DNA from: UMGS1279 sp045630265
Lineage (GTDB): Bacteria > Bacillota > Clostridia > Oscillospirales > Acutalibacteraceae
Assembly (NCBI GenBank): GCA_045630265.1
Contig: JAZQSV010000009.1
Location: forward strand, 1-24,408
Reading direction: 5' to 3'
DNA length: 24,408 nt
Positions 7,829-16,101 of the stretch are shown here, in pieces (within the stretch, counting starts at the first letter, position 1; every line of letters starts with the position of its first letter). The position numbers and the translations under genes were made by a program. Below the pieces are notes generated by a model. The model was not told the DNA's origin. It did no database searches and saw only the letters and a program-made list of their open reading frames with translations.

Positions 7829-7857
7829 TTGATAATAAAAAACGTTTATGCTATACT
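7829..7857 (+). promoter_or_regulatory. Sigma-A promoter for thymidine kinase
   Basis: TTGATA (7829-7834), a 17-base spacer and TATACT (7852-7857). The upstream end of the open frame coincides with the -35 box, which supports the downstream ATG at 7883 as the true start. Confidence 0.75.
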
Positions 7858-7882
7858 TGTTTTAAAGGTGGGTGTTTTAAAA

Positions 7883-8494
7883 ATGTCTAAACTTTATTTT
7901 AAATTCGGTGCAATGGCTTCATCCAAAACGGCCAACGCCCTTATGACCCGTTTTAACTACGAGGAAAAGGGCAACCACGTATGGCTTATTAAGCCCGACC
8001 TTGATAATAGGGACGATTATTTGGATGAAAACGGTGTAAGAGTAACGATTGTGAAATCCAGAATAGGTCTTTCAGCCGTAGCCGACGTTGTAAAACCGGA
8101 AGAAAATATAATAGACAGGTTTTTGTCCCTTGGCGGCAAGGACAAAATAGACGTAATTATCTGCGACGAATGTCAGTTTTTGACCGAAATGCAGGTTGAC
8201 CAGATGAAATATATTGCCGAATTTTTAGACACCCCTGTTTTGTGCTTTGGGCTACGCTCAGACTTTCTGACAAAGCTCTTCCCCGGTTCAAAGCGCCTTT
8301 TTGAGTTGGCCGACAGTATAACCGAAATAAAATCGGTTTGCCGCTGCGGCAAAAAGGCCATTGTAAACGCAAGGTTAAACGAAAGCGGTAAAATTGTAAC
8401 GGTGGGAGACCAAATTGAAATTGGCGGCAACGATAAGTACGAGGGTATGTGCTGGGGCTGTTGGAAATCACGCATCGAAAACGAAGGTAAATAA
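7883..8494 (+). CDS. tdk: Thymidine kinase
   Basis: Phosphorylates thymidine to dTMP in nucleoside salvage; 203 residues, usual for the bacterial type-II enzyme. It follows the E. coli-like N-terminus (LYF...F/YxAM...). The phosphate-binding loop reads GAMASSKT (9-16), with Ser where family members have Gly before the Lys. Asp95-Glu96 and Gln98-Phe99 in DECQF, FGLRSDF (122-128) and the zinc cysteines C153/C155 and C190/C193 are all present. The start is ATG 7883 after AAAGGTGGG. It is monocistronic, with its own promoter and a strong hairpin shared with the convergent deacetylase. The rest of the fold looks intact, so it is likely active despite the altered loop. Confidence 0.92.
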   Translation: MSKLYFKFGAMASSKTANALMTRFNYEEKGNHVWLIKPDLDNRDDYLDENGVRVTIVKSRIGLSAVADVVKPEENIIDRFLSLGGKDKIDVIICDECQFLTEMQVDQMKYIAEFLDTPVLCFGLRSDFLTKLFPGSKRLFELADSITEIKSVCRCGKKAIVNARLNESGKIVTVGDQIEIGGNDKYEGMCWGCWKSRIENEGK

Positions 8495-8505
8495 TTAAAT
8501 AAATA

Positions 8506-8545
8506 AAAAGACCTTAGATGGTGTCTACACCATCTAAGGTCTTTT
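8506..8545. terminator. Bidirectional terminator between tdk and deacetylase
   Basis: Perfect 18-bp stem AAAAGACCTTAGATGGTG (8506-8523) / CACCATCTAAGGTCTTTT (8528-8545) with a 4-base loop. It serves both convergent genes; its right edge overlaps the stop codon of the minus-strand deacetylase gene. Confidence 0.93.
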
Positions 8546-9410
8546 ACTTTGCCTTTACTCCTTCTTTTGAAAGACTCTCCGTCAACTCTTCAAAAGTTAT
8601 AAACTTATATCCCTCTTTTTTGAGCATTATAATAATCTGCTCTATATGTTTTTTATACTCCGAAATTCCGTGCTTAATATAATACCTATCATGCGGCTTT
8701 AAATCCTTAACAAAGGGTATTTTTTGGCGGGTAAGCTCAAATGGATGCAAATAAAAAACATAATAGTTATTGTTCTTTACATATTGTTTTATAACGCTCT
8801 TAATAACTCCCCAGGGGTTCAGTCGTACGTATCCACCACCCGAAATAGGAAACTCCTGTCCAAGGATTTTTTGCTTTGGCATACCAAACTCAAAGAAATC
8901 TCCATTTTGGAAAATATCCTTGGAAAGGGGGGCAAAATCATTTAAATCAAGCTCTACGGTATGCCTTGCCTTAGGAAAATCCAAATGACTTGAATCATAC
9001 CTAAAACCAAGCTCCTTTAAAATACTAAGGCGACTGTTATCCATACTAAAAAATGGTGCACGAAAGCCCATAACCTCGGTGCCGAAAAGATTGCTAAGGT
9101 GCTCCTTGGCCTTGGAAATCTCCCTTTTAAAAGTATCGGTGCTGACGTCCATAGGAGCAATATGCTCATAACTATGAAGGGCTAAGCGGTGCCCGTTCTT
9201 TATGCACTTTTTTAGTTTGCTAGCAATTTTCGGAGCAAGTGAGCCAACCGTAAAAAGAGTACCCTTGATTCCGTATTTATCCAAAAGGGATATATACTCA
9301 TCAAAACCATCCATTAAATCAACCTGCACGTCCTCAGAAGAATTTGCTATACATTCGGTATCGGCAAAGGTTTCCACGTCCATTGTGAAAACTGCAAATT
9401 TTTCCTGCAT
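8544..9410 (-). CDS. Polysaccharide deacetylase (NodB/CE4 family)
   Basis: A predicted zinc-dependent carbohydrate N- or O-deacetylase of 288 residues. CE4 motif 1 is TMDVE (Asp11, with Glu13 where many members have a second Asp), motif 2 is HSYEH (metal ligands His79 and His83), and motif 3 is GFRAPFFS (Arg117); a later YLHPFE block supplies the C-terminal His. It resembles the group acting in exopolysaccharide or cell-wall modification. No signal peptide is visible, so it either acts on cytoplasmic precursors or leaves by another route. The start ATG at 9410 comes 3 bases after the stop of the upstream hydrolase gene, with GAGGAAT as ribosome site, so the two are cotranscribed. Confidence 0.87.
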   Translation of the reverse strand: MQEKFAVFTMDVETFADTECIANSSEDVQVDLMDGFDEYISLLDKYGIKGTLFTVGSLAPKIASKLKKCIKNGHRLALHSYEHIAPMDVSTDTFKREISKAKEHLSNLFGTEVMGFRAPFFSMDNSRLSILKELGFRYDSSHLDFPKARHTVELDLNDFAPLSKDIFQNGDFFEFGMPKQKILGQEFPISGGGYVRLNPWGVIKSVIKQYVKNNNYYVFYLHPFELTRQKIPFVKDLKPHDRYYIKHGISEYKKHIEQIIIMLKKEGYKFITFEELTESLSKEGVKAK

Positions 9411-9413
9411 AAA

Positions 9414-10370
9414 TTATTCCTCAAAAAAATCTATTATTGCTTGGTCATATTTTTCCTCATTATTTATTCTAAGGTGGGAATGACCGCCCCTATTAAACCA
9501 AACCAGCTTTTTATTACCACTGGCACATGCGTCAAAAAGCTTTTTCGATTTTTCAGGTATGGAAAAAATGTCCTGCTCGCCGTAAAGGAAAAGCGCAGAA
9601 GTATTTTTCTTTATTCTTTTAATTGCCTTTATCGGCTTTTGAAGATAAACGTTTGTACCGGTATGGCGGTTAATTTGTAACATAACAAGGTCCAAAACGG
9701 GAAAAAGGGGGCGCTTTTGCGCCATCATATGCCTTTTAAAGGTTTCCCTAAAGGATACAAAACAGCCTTCGGTTACAAAGCCCTTTACAAAATCAGGGCA
9801 GTTTTTACTGCTAAGAGCAAATATCGCCGATGCCGTTCCAATACAAATACCGTGATAGTAAACCTCGCTGTTGCCAAGCGCTTCTACAGCCAAGTTAGAC
9901 CAAGCAATTACGTCACTTGACTCCTTAACGCCAATGGTGTTATATTTGCCGTCGCTTTTGCCGTGGCAACGGGTGTCCACCACCAAGATGTTAAAGCCTG
10001 CTTTTTTGTAAGGCGGAGCAAAATAGTAGGAATAAACTAAGGATTCACATCTGCCGGGTAGTATTATAATGCACCTCTTGGCTCCAAAATCAAAATATTC
10101 GCCATAAAGATGAAATCCGTCGTTTTCTATATCTACCTCTCGTTTTAAAAGCTTATTTTCCTCTGCCCACTTTATACCTTCATTCCACATTGAAAGTTGT
10201 TCTTCATTTTCAGGGGCCGAGCAAACCCTGCCCCACTTGTCCTTATCTGTTCTTACAAGCTGTTCTTTATAAACTCTTTTTGCAATAGGCAGGGTGTAAA
10301 TAAGCATAAAAACAAACCCCGAAAACAAAAGTCCTAATGCTATTATTAAAATGGTCCAAAACGTTCCCAT
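9414..10370 (-). CDS. Membrane-anchored alpha/beta hydrolase with a cysteine at the nucleophile position
   Basis: A 318-residue protein with one N-terminal membrane segment (about residues 3-28) and an alpha/beta hydrolase domain. The oxyanion strand is IIILPGRCE and VVDTRCHGKSDG follows. The nucleophile elbow reads HGICIG, so Cys176 (codon TGT at 9845-9843) replaces the usual Ser. The likely acid is Asp267 in YGEQD and the base His297 in RGGHSH. Dienelactone hydrolase is a known alpha/beta enzyme with Cys at this position, but no close relation to it is claimed. The start is ATG 10370, with GGAGG ending 5 bases before it; the longer TTG start at 10382 overlaps that site. It is first in a two-gene operon with a polysaccharide deacetylase, which suggests an envelope substrate. 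Confidence 0.83.
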   Translation of the reverse strand: MGTFWTILIIALGLLFSGFVFMLIYTLPIAKRVYKEQLVRTDKDKWGRVCSAPENEEQLSMWNEGIKWAEENKLLKREVDIENDGFHLYGEYFDFGAKRCIIILPGRCESLVYSYYFAPPYKKAGFNILVVDTRCHGKSDGKYNTIGVKESSDVIAWSNLAVEALGNSEVYYHGICIGTASAIFALSSKNCPDFVKGFVTEGCFVSFRETFKRHMMAQKRPLFPVLDLVMLQINRHTGTNVYLQKPIKAIKRIKKNTSALFLYGEQDIFSIPEKSKKLFDACASGNKKLVWFNRGGHSHLRINNEEKYDQAIIDFFEE

Positions 10371-10409
10371 AATGTCCTCCAAAAGCTCGAAAAATAAACA
10401 TCATTTTGT

Positions 10410-10418
10410 ATTGTAACA
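10410..10418 (-). promoter_or_regulatory. Extended -10 promoter for hydrolase-deacetylase pair
   Basis: On the minus strand TG-T-TACAAT (10418-10410) forms an extended -10 element; no good -35 box is seen. It lies in the divergent gap shared with the fakB operon. Confidence 0.5.
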
Positions 10419-10466
10419 TATTCGCCACAAAATTTCACTATTTTTGTCTAAAAAAAATTAAAATTG

Positions 10467-10495
10467 TTGAAAAATGTTTTTGGCTATGATATTAT
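10467..10495 (+). promoter_or_regulatory. Sigma-A promoter for the fakB-fakB-fakA-plsX operon
   Basis: TTGAAA (10467-10472), a 17-base spacer and TATTAT (10490-10495); an overlapping perfect TATAAT lies at 10493-10498 with a less ideal spacer. The leader is about 50 bases. No palindromic operator of the FapR or FabT kind was recognised by eye. Confidence 0.68.
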
Positions 10496-10555
10496 AATAT
10501 AGTATATATTAAGTTTTTATAAACAAATATACCAACTACCATTTGGAGGAACATT

Positions 10556-11494
10556 ATGTCAAATTTTGCTATAATACCCGACACTTCCTGCGACCTTGTT
10601 CGCCCCCTGCGTGAACGGTTTGGCATTGACAATTATATTAGGGGCCTTGTTTATTTTCCCGACGGCCGATGCGAAGAAGCGGATTTGGACTGGGAAAAGT
10701 ACAACCCTAAAGAATTTTACGAATCCATGCGGGACAAAAAGGCAAACTACAAAACCGCCTGCGCCGCTACGGGCGATATAATAAAAATATTTGAAAACGT
10801 GCTAAAGCAAGGTAAGGATATTTTATGTATAACCCTTTCCTCTGCCCTTTCAGGCACCTTTCAAACCTGCGAGCTTATTAAAAAGGAGCTACTTTCAAAA
10901 TATCCCGAAAGAAAAATAATTTGTGTTGACTCCTTGCGTTATTCCACCGCTCTTTCAATGTTGGTTATTAAAGCGGCCGAAAAACGCAATGCAGGATGTT
11001 CCATTGAAGAAACGGCAGAATATTTAGAAAATAATAAGCATTGTCTTCACCAGATTGGCCCTATGGACGATTTATTCTTCCTTTGCAAAACCGGCCGAAT
11101 TTCCAACTTTAAGGCATTTTTCGGCACTTTGGTTGGCATAAACCCAATGGCTGATTTTAACCGTAAGGGTCTTGCTGAAGTGCTTGGGAAATTCAAGGGC
11201 AAAAAGGCAGCCTTTGATGCAACAATTAAATATATGCACAAAACCATTAAAAATCCGAGCGAGCAAATTATTTTCATTGCCCACTCCAATCGCGAAGCGG
11301 CGGCTGAGGTTTTAAAGGAAATGATTATAAAAGAATTTTCTCCCAAAGAGGTTATTATAAATCCCGTTGGTATGTCCTGCGGTGTTTCAATAGGTCCCGG
11401 CCTTTGCGCCGCATTCTATTGGGGAGATGAGATAAGCGAGGATATGTCCAAAGAAAAAGCAATTATGAATGAAATTATTGAAAATCAAAAATAA
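10556..11494 (+). CDS. DegV/FakB family fatty-acid-binding protein (first copy)
   Basis: Two-domain DegV fold of 312 residues. FakB proteins hold a free fatty acid while the kinase FakA phosphorylates its carboxylate, and then release acyl-phosphate. Family marks are the N-terminal PDTSCDL, KTACAATGD at the first binding loop, LSSALSGTFQT, CVDSLRYSTA, the CKTGRISNFKAFFG block, IAHSN and SIGPGLCAAFYWG near the C-terminus. It follows a consensus promoter and the ribosome site TTTGGAGGA. The second DegV gene starts 15 bases later and fakA follows that, so assignment as a FakB subunit is strong. Residues 102-106 keep the usual LSGT loop, unlike the second copy. Which fatty acid it binds cannot be told. 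Confidence 0.9.
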   Translation: MSNFAIIPDTSCDLVRPLRERFGIDNYIRGLVYFPDGRCEEADLDWEKYNPKEFYESMRDKKANYKTACAATGDIIKIFENVLKQGKDILCITLSSALSGTFQTCELIKKELLSKYPERKIICVDSLRYSTALSMLVIKAAEKRNAGCSIEETAEYLENNKHCLHQIGPMDDLFFLCKTGRISNFKAFFGTLVGINPMADFNRKGLAEVLGKFKGKKAAFDATIKYMHKTIKNPSEQIIFIAHSNREAAAEVLKEMIIKEFSPKEVIINPVGMSCGVSIGPGLCAAFYWGDEISEDMSKEKAIMNEIIENQK

Positions 11495-11509
11495 TCGGAG
11501 GATGCTAAA

Positions 11510-12397
11510 ATGAGCCAATTTGTAATTTTTGGTGATTCCACCTGCGACCTTACTAAAGAAATTAGAGAAAAATTTGATATAGATTACGTTGCTATGGGCT
11601 TTTCTGTTGACGATACCGAGTACGAGGCATCTCTAGACTGGGAATTCCATAGTGCTAAAACACACTACAACCTTATGCGTGGTGGCAAAAGGGTATTTAC
11701 CTCTCAGGTACATAGAAACACCTATTACGACAAGTTTAAGGCAGTTTTAGAAAGCGGTAGGGACGTTCTTTACATTTCATGTTCCTCCGCCCTTTCGGCA
11801 TCTATCAATACCGCAATTTTGGTTTCAAAAGAGCTAAATGCCGAATTCAAAAACAATAAGGTTTACTGTGTTGACTCGCTTATAAGCTCTTTAGGCCAGG
11901 GCTATTTACTTATGGAGGCCTCCAGAAAAAGAGAGGCCGGACTTTCTGCCGAAGAAACGGCAAAATTTATTGAAGATATACGCCTTAGCATTAACCAGTG
12001 TGGAACGGTGGAGTCCTTAGAGTATCTTAAAAGAGCGGGCAGAATTAAGGCATCGAAAGCATTTTTTGGCAATCTTTTCGGTGTTAAGCCCCTTATTATT
12101 TCAGATATTAAAGGACAAAATTACGCATATAAAAAGGTTAAGGGCACCGCAAATGCAAGAGTGGCTATTGCAGAACACCTGGTAGATGCCGCCGACGGCA
12201 TTTACGACACACTTTTAATTTCACACGCTGACTGTGAAGAGGAAGCTATTCTCCTTCGTGATGAAATTTTAAAGCTTGCGCCCTTCAAAGAGGTTATTCT
12301 TGGTTACATTGGGCCTATTGTTGGCGCCTCTGTAGGGCCGGGCACAGTTATTGGCTTTACATTTGGCAAAGAAGTTACTATTGAGGGGAATGAATAA
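11510..12397 (+). CDS. DegV/FakB family fatty-acid-binding protein (second copy)
   Basis: DegV fold, 295 residues, clearly a paralogue of the preceding gene but well diverged. Shared marks are GDSTCDLT, FTSQVHRNTYYDKF at the first binding loop, SCSSALSASINTA, CVDSLISS, LEYLKRAGRIKASKAFFGNLFG, ISHADCE and SVGPGTVIGFTFG. The loop that reads LSGT in most DegV proteins reads LSAS here. This loop is near the bound fatty-acid carboxylate in known structures, so the change may affect ligand choice. Bacteria with several FakBs commonly use them for saturated versus unsaturated acids, a possible reason for two adjacent copies. The fakA gene starts 2 bases after its stop. Confidence 0.9.
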   Translation: MSQFVIFGDSTCDLTKEIREKFDIDYVAMGFSVDDTEYEASLDWEFHSAKTHYNLMRGGKRVFTSQVHRNTYYDKFKAVLESGRDVLYISCSSALSASINTAILVSKELNAEFKNNKVYCVDSLISSLGQGYLLMEASRKREAGLSAEETAKFIEDIRLSINQCGTVESLEYLKRAGRIKASKAFFGNLFGVKPLIISDIKGQNYAYKKVKGTANARVAIAEHLVDAADGIYDTLLISHADCEEEAILLRDEILKLAPFKEVILGYIGPIVGASVGPGTVIGFTFGKEVTIEGNE

Positions 12398-12399
12398 AA

Positions 12400-14031
12400 A
12401 TGCAGCAGTTTATTGACGGTATAACCCTTAATTTTATATTTACCGTCGGTTACCGCAACCTTAAAAAGAATATGTCGGCCATAAACGACCTTAACGTTTT
12501 CCCTGTCCCCGACGGTGATACCGGCACAAATATGGTGCACACCTTCGGTGGTGGACTGGGCTCAGTTACTCCAAAAGAAAACGTAGGAGAATATATGAAG
12601 GAGCTTTCCCGCGCGGTACTGCTTAGTGCCAGGGGGAATTCCGGCGTTATATTCTCACAGTTTATACGTGGTCTTGGCCGCGGCTTCGAAGGCAAGGACA
12701 AGGTTTGTTTTAAAGATTTAGACTTTGCTTTTTCCTGCGCCAAGGAGGACGCATACGCTTCCATTATAACCCCCACAGAGGGTACTATTTTAACTGTTAT
12801 AAGGGAAGCCGCCGATTTTCTTTCAAAAAACGGCAACAACTTTCAGGATTTCAAAAGCGGCATAGAAGCGCTCCTTAACTGCATGAAGGACACCCTTGCT
12901 CGCACACCCGATATGCTCCCCGTTTTAAAAAGCGCAGGAGTTGTAGATAGCGGCGCGGCAGGACTTATTTGTGTTTTTGAGGGAATATATGCGCATTTTT
13001 GCGGTATAACCCTTGACGATATTGAGGATTTGGAGCTTACCGCAAAGCAGGGCACAGTGAACACATGCTTTGGCCCCGACAGTGAGCTTACCTACGGTTA
13101 CTGCACCGAATTTATACTTCAGCTACTTAATGCTAAAACAAACATAAGTACCTTTTCAAGGGATGAGTTTGTAAAGCCCCTGGAAATGATGGGCGATTCT
13201 ATTGTTGTAGTAGCAAGTGACGGCATTGTAAAGGTACACATTCACACCTTTACCCCCGAAAAGGTTTTGGGATATGCCAGAAACTTTGGTGAATTTGTTA
13301 CCATAAAAATTGAAAATATGTCGGTTCAGCACAGTGAATCTGAAGCAGCCCCCAAAAAAGAAAAGGTTAAATACGCCGTTATTCCCGTTGCCTCAGGTGA
13401 AGGTATAATAGACTACTTCTACAGCATAGGCGCCACCGCAGTTATAAACGGCGGACAAACCAATAACCCGTCTGTGGATGACTTTTTGAAGGCCTTTGAA
13501 CCCTTTGAGGCAGAGCATATTATTTTGCTTCCCAATAACTCTAACATAATACTGACCGCAAACCAAGCGGCCGAAATTTATAAAGATGCTACGGTACACG
13601 TTATTCCCACAAAATCCATTGTTGAAGGATATAGTGCCCTTTCAATGATGAATCTTTGGGTGGATACTGTAGAGGAGCTTTTGGAGGATATGACCGCCGG
13701 CCTTTCCTCGGTTGTTTCTGCCAGTGTTACCACAGCTACCAGGGATACCAATTTAAACGGCGTTAAAATTACAAAGGATAACTTTATTGGCATTAAAAAT
13801 AAAGAAATTCTACTTTGCTCTGAAGACCGATTTGAAACTGTAACAGGGCTTTCCGATAAAATAATGGCAGAGGAAGAAAAGGCAGTTATAATTATTTTCG
13901 TAGGGCAAAACGTACCACAAGATGAGTGCGACAGGTTGAACGAATATTTAACCGACAAATATCCCCTTACAGATATTGGTTTTATTGAGGGAAAACAGGA
14001 TATATACGACTACATAATTTCTTTTGAATAG
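12400..14031 (+). CDS. fakA: Fatty acid kinase catalytic subunit FakA (DhaL-domain protein)
   Basis: Phosphorylates fatty acids held by FakB, using ATP, to give acyl-phosphate for PlsY or PlsX. Length 543 residues matches FakA. The N-terminal DhaL kinase domain shows LNVFPVPDGDTGTNM (metal/ATP site, Asp38, Asp40, Asn44), SARGNSGVIFSQF (76-88) and a DSGAAGLI block near residue 185. The middle domain carries DGIVKVHIHTFTPEKVL with the conserved His pair region, and the C-terminal domain runs from about residue 325 to the end. It starts 2 bases after the second DegV gene, with GAGGGGAAT upstream, and plsX follows immediately. The gene order makes the fatty-acid-kinase reading much more likely than a dihydroxyacetone kinase role. 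Confidence 0.92.
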   Translation: MQQFIDGITLNFIFTVGYRNLKKNMSAINDLNVFPVPDGDTGTNMVHTFGGGLGSVTPKENVGEYMKELSRAVLLSARGNSGVIFSQFIRGLGRGFEGKDKVCFKDLDFAFSCAKEDAYASIITPTEGTILTVIREAADFLSKNGNNFQDFKSGIEALLNCMKDTLARTPDMLPVLKSAGVVDSGAAGLICVFEGIYAHFCGITLDDIEDLELTAKQGTVNTCFGPDSELTYGYCTEFILQLLNAKTNISTFSRDEFVKPLEMMGDSIVVVASDGIVKVHIHTFTPEKVLGYARNFGEFVTIKIENMSVQHSESEAAPKKEKVKYAVIPVASGEGIIDYFYSIGATAVINGGQTNNPSVDDFLKAFEPFEAEHIILLPNNSNIILTANQAAEIYKDATVHVIPTKSIVEGYSALSMMNLWVDTVEELLEDMTAGLSSVVSASVTTATRDTNLNGVKITKDNFIGIKNKEILLCSEDRFETVTGLSDKIMAEEEKAVIIIFVGQNVPQDECDRLNEYLTDKYPLTDIGFIEGKQDIYDYIISFE

Positions 14032-14038
14032 GTATTTT

Positions 14039-15013
14039 ATGAAAAAAATTATTATTGATATTTATGGCGCCGACTTAGGCACAGACCCTGTAATTAACGG
14101 AATTATCAAGGCTAAAAAAGAGTGTGGTTTTACCCCTGTTTTTGTGGGTGATGAAAATTTAATAACCTCTAAAATGGAGCAAAATGGTTTAAGTGCCAAT
14201 GACTACGAGGTTATTCATACCACAGACTATATTAAAAATACTGAACCGCCCACAGTTATTTTCGGCGGACGGGATGAGAGTTCCATTGCACTAGCTTATA
14301 AAAAGCTTAAAGAGGATGATGAGGCGGTTGCCCTTATTTCTGCGGGTAACACGGGCGCTTTGTTGGTGGGCTCAATATGCCGTTTGGGGCTTCTGCCATC
14401 TATAAAGGCACCTTGTCTTTCCAGCGCTCTTCCCTGCGCCGGGGAAAACCTTGTAATACTTGTTGACTGTGGCTCAGCCATTGACTGTACCGCTAACGAC
14501 CTTGTGCGCTTTGCTAAAATGGGTGAAGTTTTTTCAAGGTGCTACTGCGATATTAAAAGTCCCAGAATAGGTCTTTTATCGGTTGGCAGAGAAAAAGGCA
14601 AGGGCAGTAAACTTACAAATGAAGCTTTCGAAAAGCTTAGCGAACTACCCTTAAACTTTGTGGGAAATTTAGAGGGCTCGGATTTGGTTTCGGGCTACGC
14701 CGACGTAGTTGTGGCCGACGGTTTTTCCGGCAACATTTTACTAAAAAGCACCGAGGCGGCAGGCAAAAAAGCAATGGCCGTTATTGACGCTTTAGATATT
14801 ACCGATGAAGAAACTGTGCTCAAAATTAAAACTGCCCTTTTCGAAACCTTTGATTTTAATTCCCGCGGTGCGGCAACCTTTTTAGGCACTAAAAAAATAG
14901 TGACGAAAATGCACGGCTCAGCAAACGAGGATACTACTGTTTCTACCGTAAAACAAATTTTACGGCTCGAAAAGGCAGATTTTTTGGGCGAACTTTCAAA
15001 AGCGTTATCATAA
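14039..15013 (+). CDS. plsX: PlsX-family phosphate acyltransferase (divergent)
   Basis: PlsX converts acyl-ACP and phosphate to acyl-phosphate, and in the reverse direction links Fak-made acyl-phosphate to acyl-ACP. The 324-residue protein has the family pieces SAGNTGALLVG (101-111), ADGFSGNILLKSTEAAG and a C-terminal GAATFLGTKKIVTKMHGSA region. The N-terminus is divergent: DIYGADLGTDPVINGI replaces the near-universal DAMGGD-x-AP block. The start is ATG 14039, 7 bases after the fakA stop, with only a weak ATAGGT site, so translational coupling is likely; an in-frame TTG at 14024 has no ribosome site. It is the last gene of the fak operon. A second, standard PlsX may exist elsewhere in the genome. 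Confidence 0.85.
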   Translation: MKKIIIDIYGADLGTDPVINGIIKAKKECGFTPVFVGDENLITSKMEQNGLSANDYEVIHTTDYIKNTEPPTVIFGGRDESSIALAYKKLKEDDEAVALISAGNTGALLVGSICRLGLLPSIKAPCLSSALPCAGENLVILVDCGSAIDCTANDLVRFAKMGEVFSRCYCDIKSPRIGLLSVGREKGKGSKLTNEAFEKLSELPLNFVGNLEGSDLVSGYADVVVADGFSGNILLKSTEAAGKKAMAVIDALDITDEETVLKIKTALFETFDFNSRGAATFLGTKKIVTKMHGSANEDTTVSTVKQILRLEKADFLGELSKALS

Positions 15014-15026
15014 TAATTATAAAAAA

Positions 15027-15058
15027 ACAAAGACAAACATAAAAATGTTTGTCTTTGT
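15027..15058. terminator. Bidirectional terminator between plsX and the glycosyltransferase
   Basis: Perfect 14-bp stem ACAAAGACAAACAT (15027-15040) / ATGTTTGTCTTTGT (15045-15058) with loop AAAA. A seven-A/T tract adjoins the left side for minus-strand termination; the plus side is followed by GCTATTTTT. Confidence 0.88.
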
Positions 15059-15065
15059 GCTATTT

Positions 15066-16088
15066 TTACTCCTCTTTAATTGAGGCCATAAATATAAGCT
15101 GATGTAGGAAATACCGAAGCGGCATACAAAGAAAATATACTATATTAAAGTTAAGTATAAGCGGTATGCCCCTAAACAAAAGCGCGTTGGAAAAGCAAAG
15201 TATTGTATAAACAAAATAGCTTATAATTGTATAGGCAAGTGTGGTGCGGTACTCTACCTTTGGTATTTGCTTTAAAAATACAAACTTATTTAAAATTACC
15301 GCAGAAAGCACCGTAGCCGCACCGACAATGGGGATACTAAGACTTATGTAATTACCCTTTAAGAATATTCCGAAAAATAGAACCAGCGTTTCTGCCACCA
15401 GAAAAGATATTAGCGTTCCACTGGCTAAGGTGAAAAGACTTTTGTAAATTCTTATTGTGTCTGCAACGGGACTAAAATGGGAAGATACATTATTTTCAAT
15501 ATAAATCGCATCAATCACAAGGGTGGAAATTTTTAACTGCATTTTTGCGGCGTAGTATAAAACGTTCATCTCATAATCGTAGTTGTTCTTTTCTACCTTT
15601 ATGAGCCAGTCTAAATGGCCCACCGCAAAACCGCGAAGACCCGATTGATTGTCAGACAAATACTGGTTTGTAAGCAGGGTATAAACAATTTTTGAAAGGT
15701 CGTTACCAAAACGGGAACGAAACGGAATTTTACCCTTTCGTTTTCTGACCGTCAGAACAAACCCGTCGCCCTTTTTAAGTTGCTCACTCACCCTTAAAAC
15801 GTCCTCAGGGCGGTGTTGTCCATCAGCATCGCAGGTTATAAAATGCTCACACTCGGGTAATTTTTCCTTTATATAACCCATGCCCGCTTTAAGTGCAGCA
15901 CCCTTACCACAGTTTTGAGGTAGGGTTACAATATGGGCCATTTCGCTTATGGCACTGAATATTTCCTTGTATTTTTCGCCGCTTCCGTCGTCCACCACAA
16001 CAAGCTCGAAACCATAACCCTTTAACTTTTCCGTAAGGGTTATAAGCACTTTATCGGGCTCGTAGGCGGGTATAATTACAACGTCCAT
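15066..16088 (-). CDS. GT2 glycosyltransferase with fused GtrA-like membrane domain
   Basis: A 340-residue membrane glycosyltransferase. The catalytic part (1 to about 215) has IIPAYEP at the nucleotide site, VVDDGS (31-36), the GKGAALKAG block, DADGQH (87-92, the metal-binding DxD) and DNQSGLRGF (146-154), the pattern of polyprenyl-phosphate glycosyltransferases of the DPM1/GtrB type. About four membrane segments from residue 222 to the end form a GtrA-like flippase domain. The likely role is to make and present a lipid-linked sugar for envelope glycosylation. It lies 13 bases after the membrane hydrolase gene, with GGGGA before the ATG, so the two probably share a transcript. The sugar and acceptor cannot be told. 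Confidence 0.87.
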   Translation of the reverse strand: MDVVIIPAYEPDKVLITLTEKLKGYGFELVVVDDGSGEKYKEIFSAISEMAHIVTLPQNCGKGAALKAGMGYIKEKLPECEHFITCDADGQHRPEDVLRVSEQLKKGDGFVLTVRKRKGKIPFRSRFGNDLSKIVYTLLTNQYLSDNQSGLRGFAVGHLDWLIKVEKNNYDYEMNVLYYAAKMQLKISTLVIDAIYIENNVSSHFSPVADTIRIYKSLFTLASGTLISFLVAETLVLFFGIFLKGNYISLSIPIVGAATVLSAVILNKFVFLKQIPKVEYRTTLAYTIISYFVYTILCFSNALLFRGIPLILNFNIVYFLCMPLRYFLHQLIFMASIKEE

Positions 16089-16101
16089 TTAAAATCCCCT
16101 T

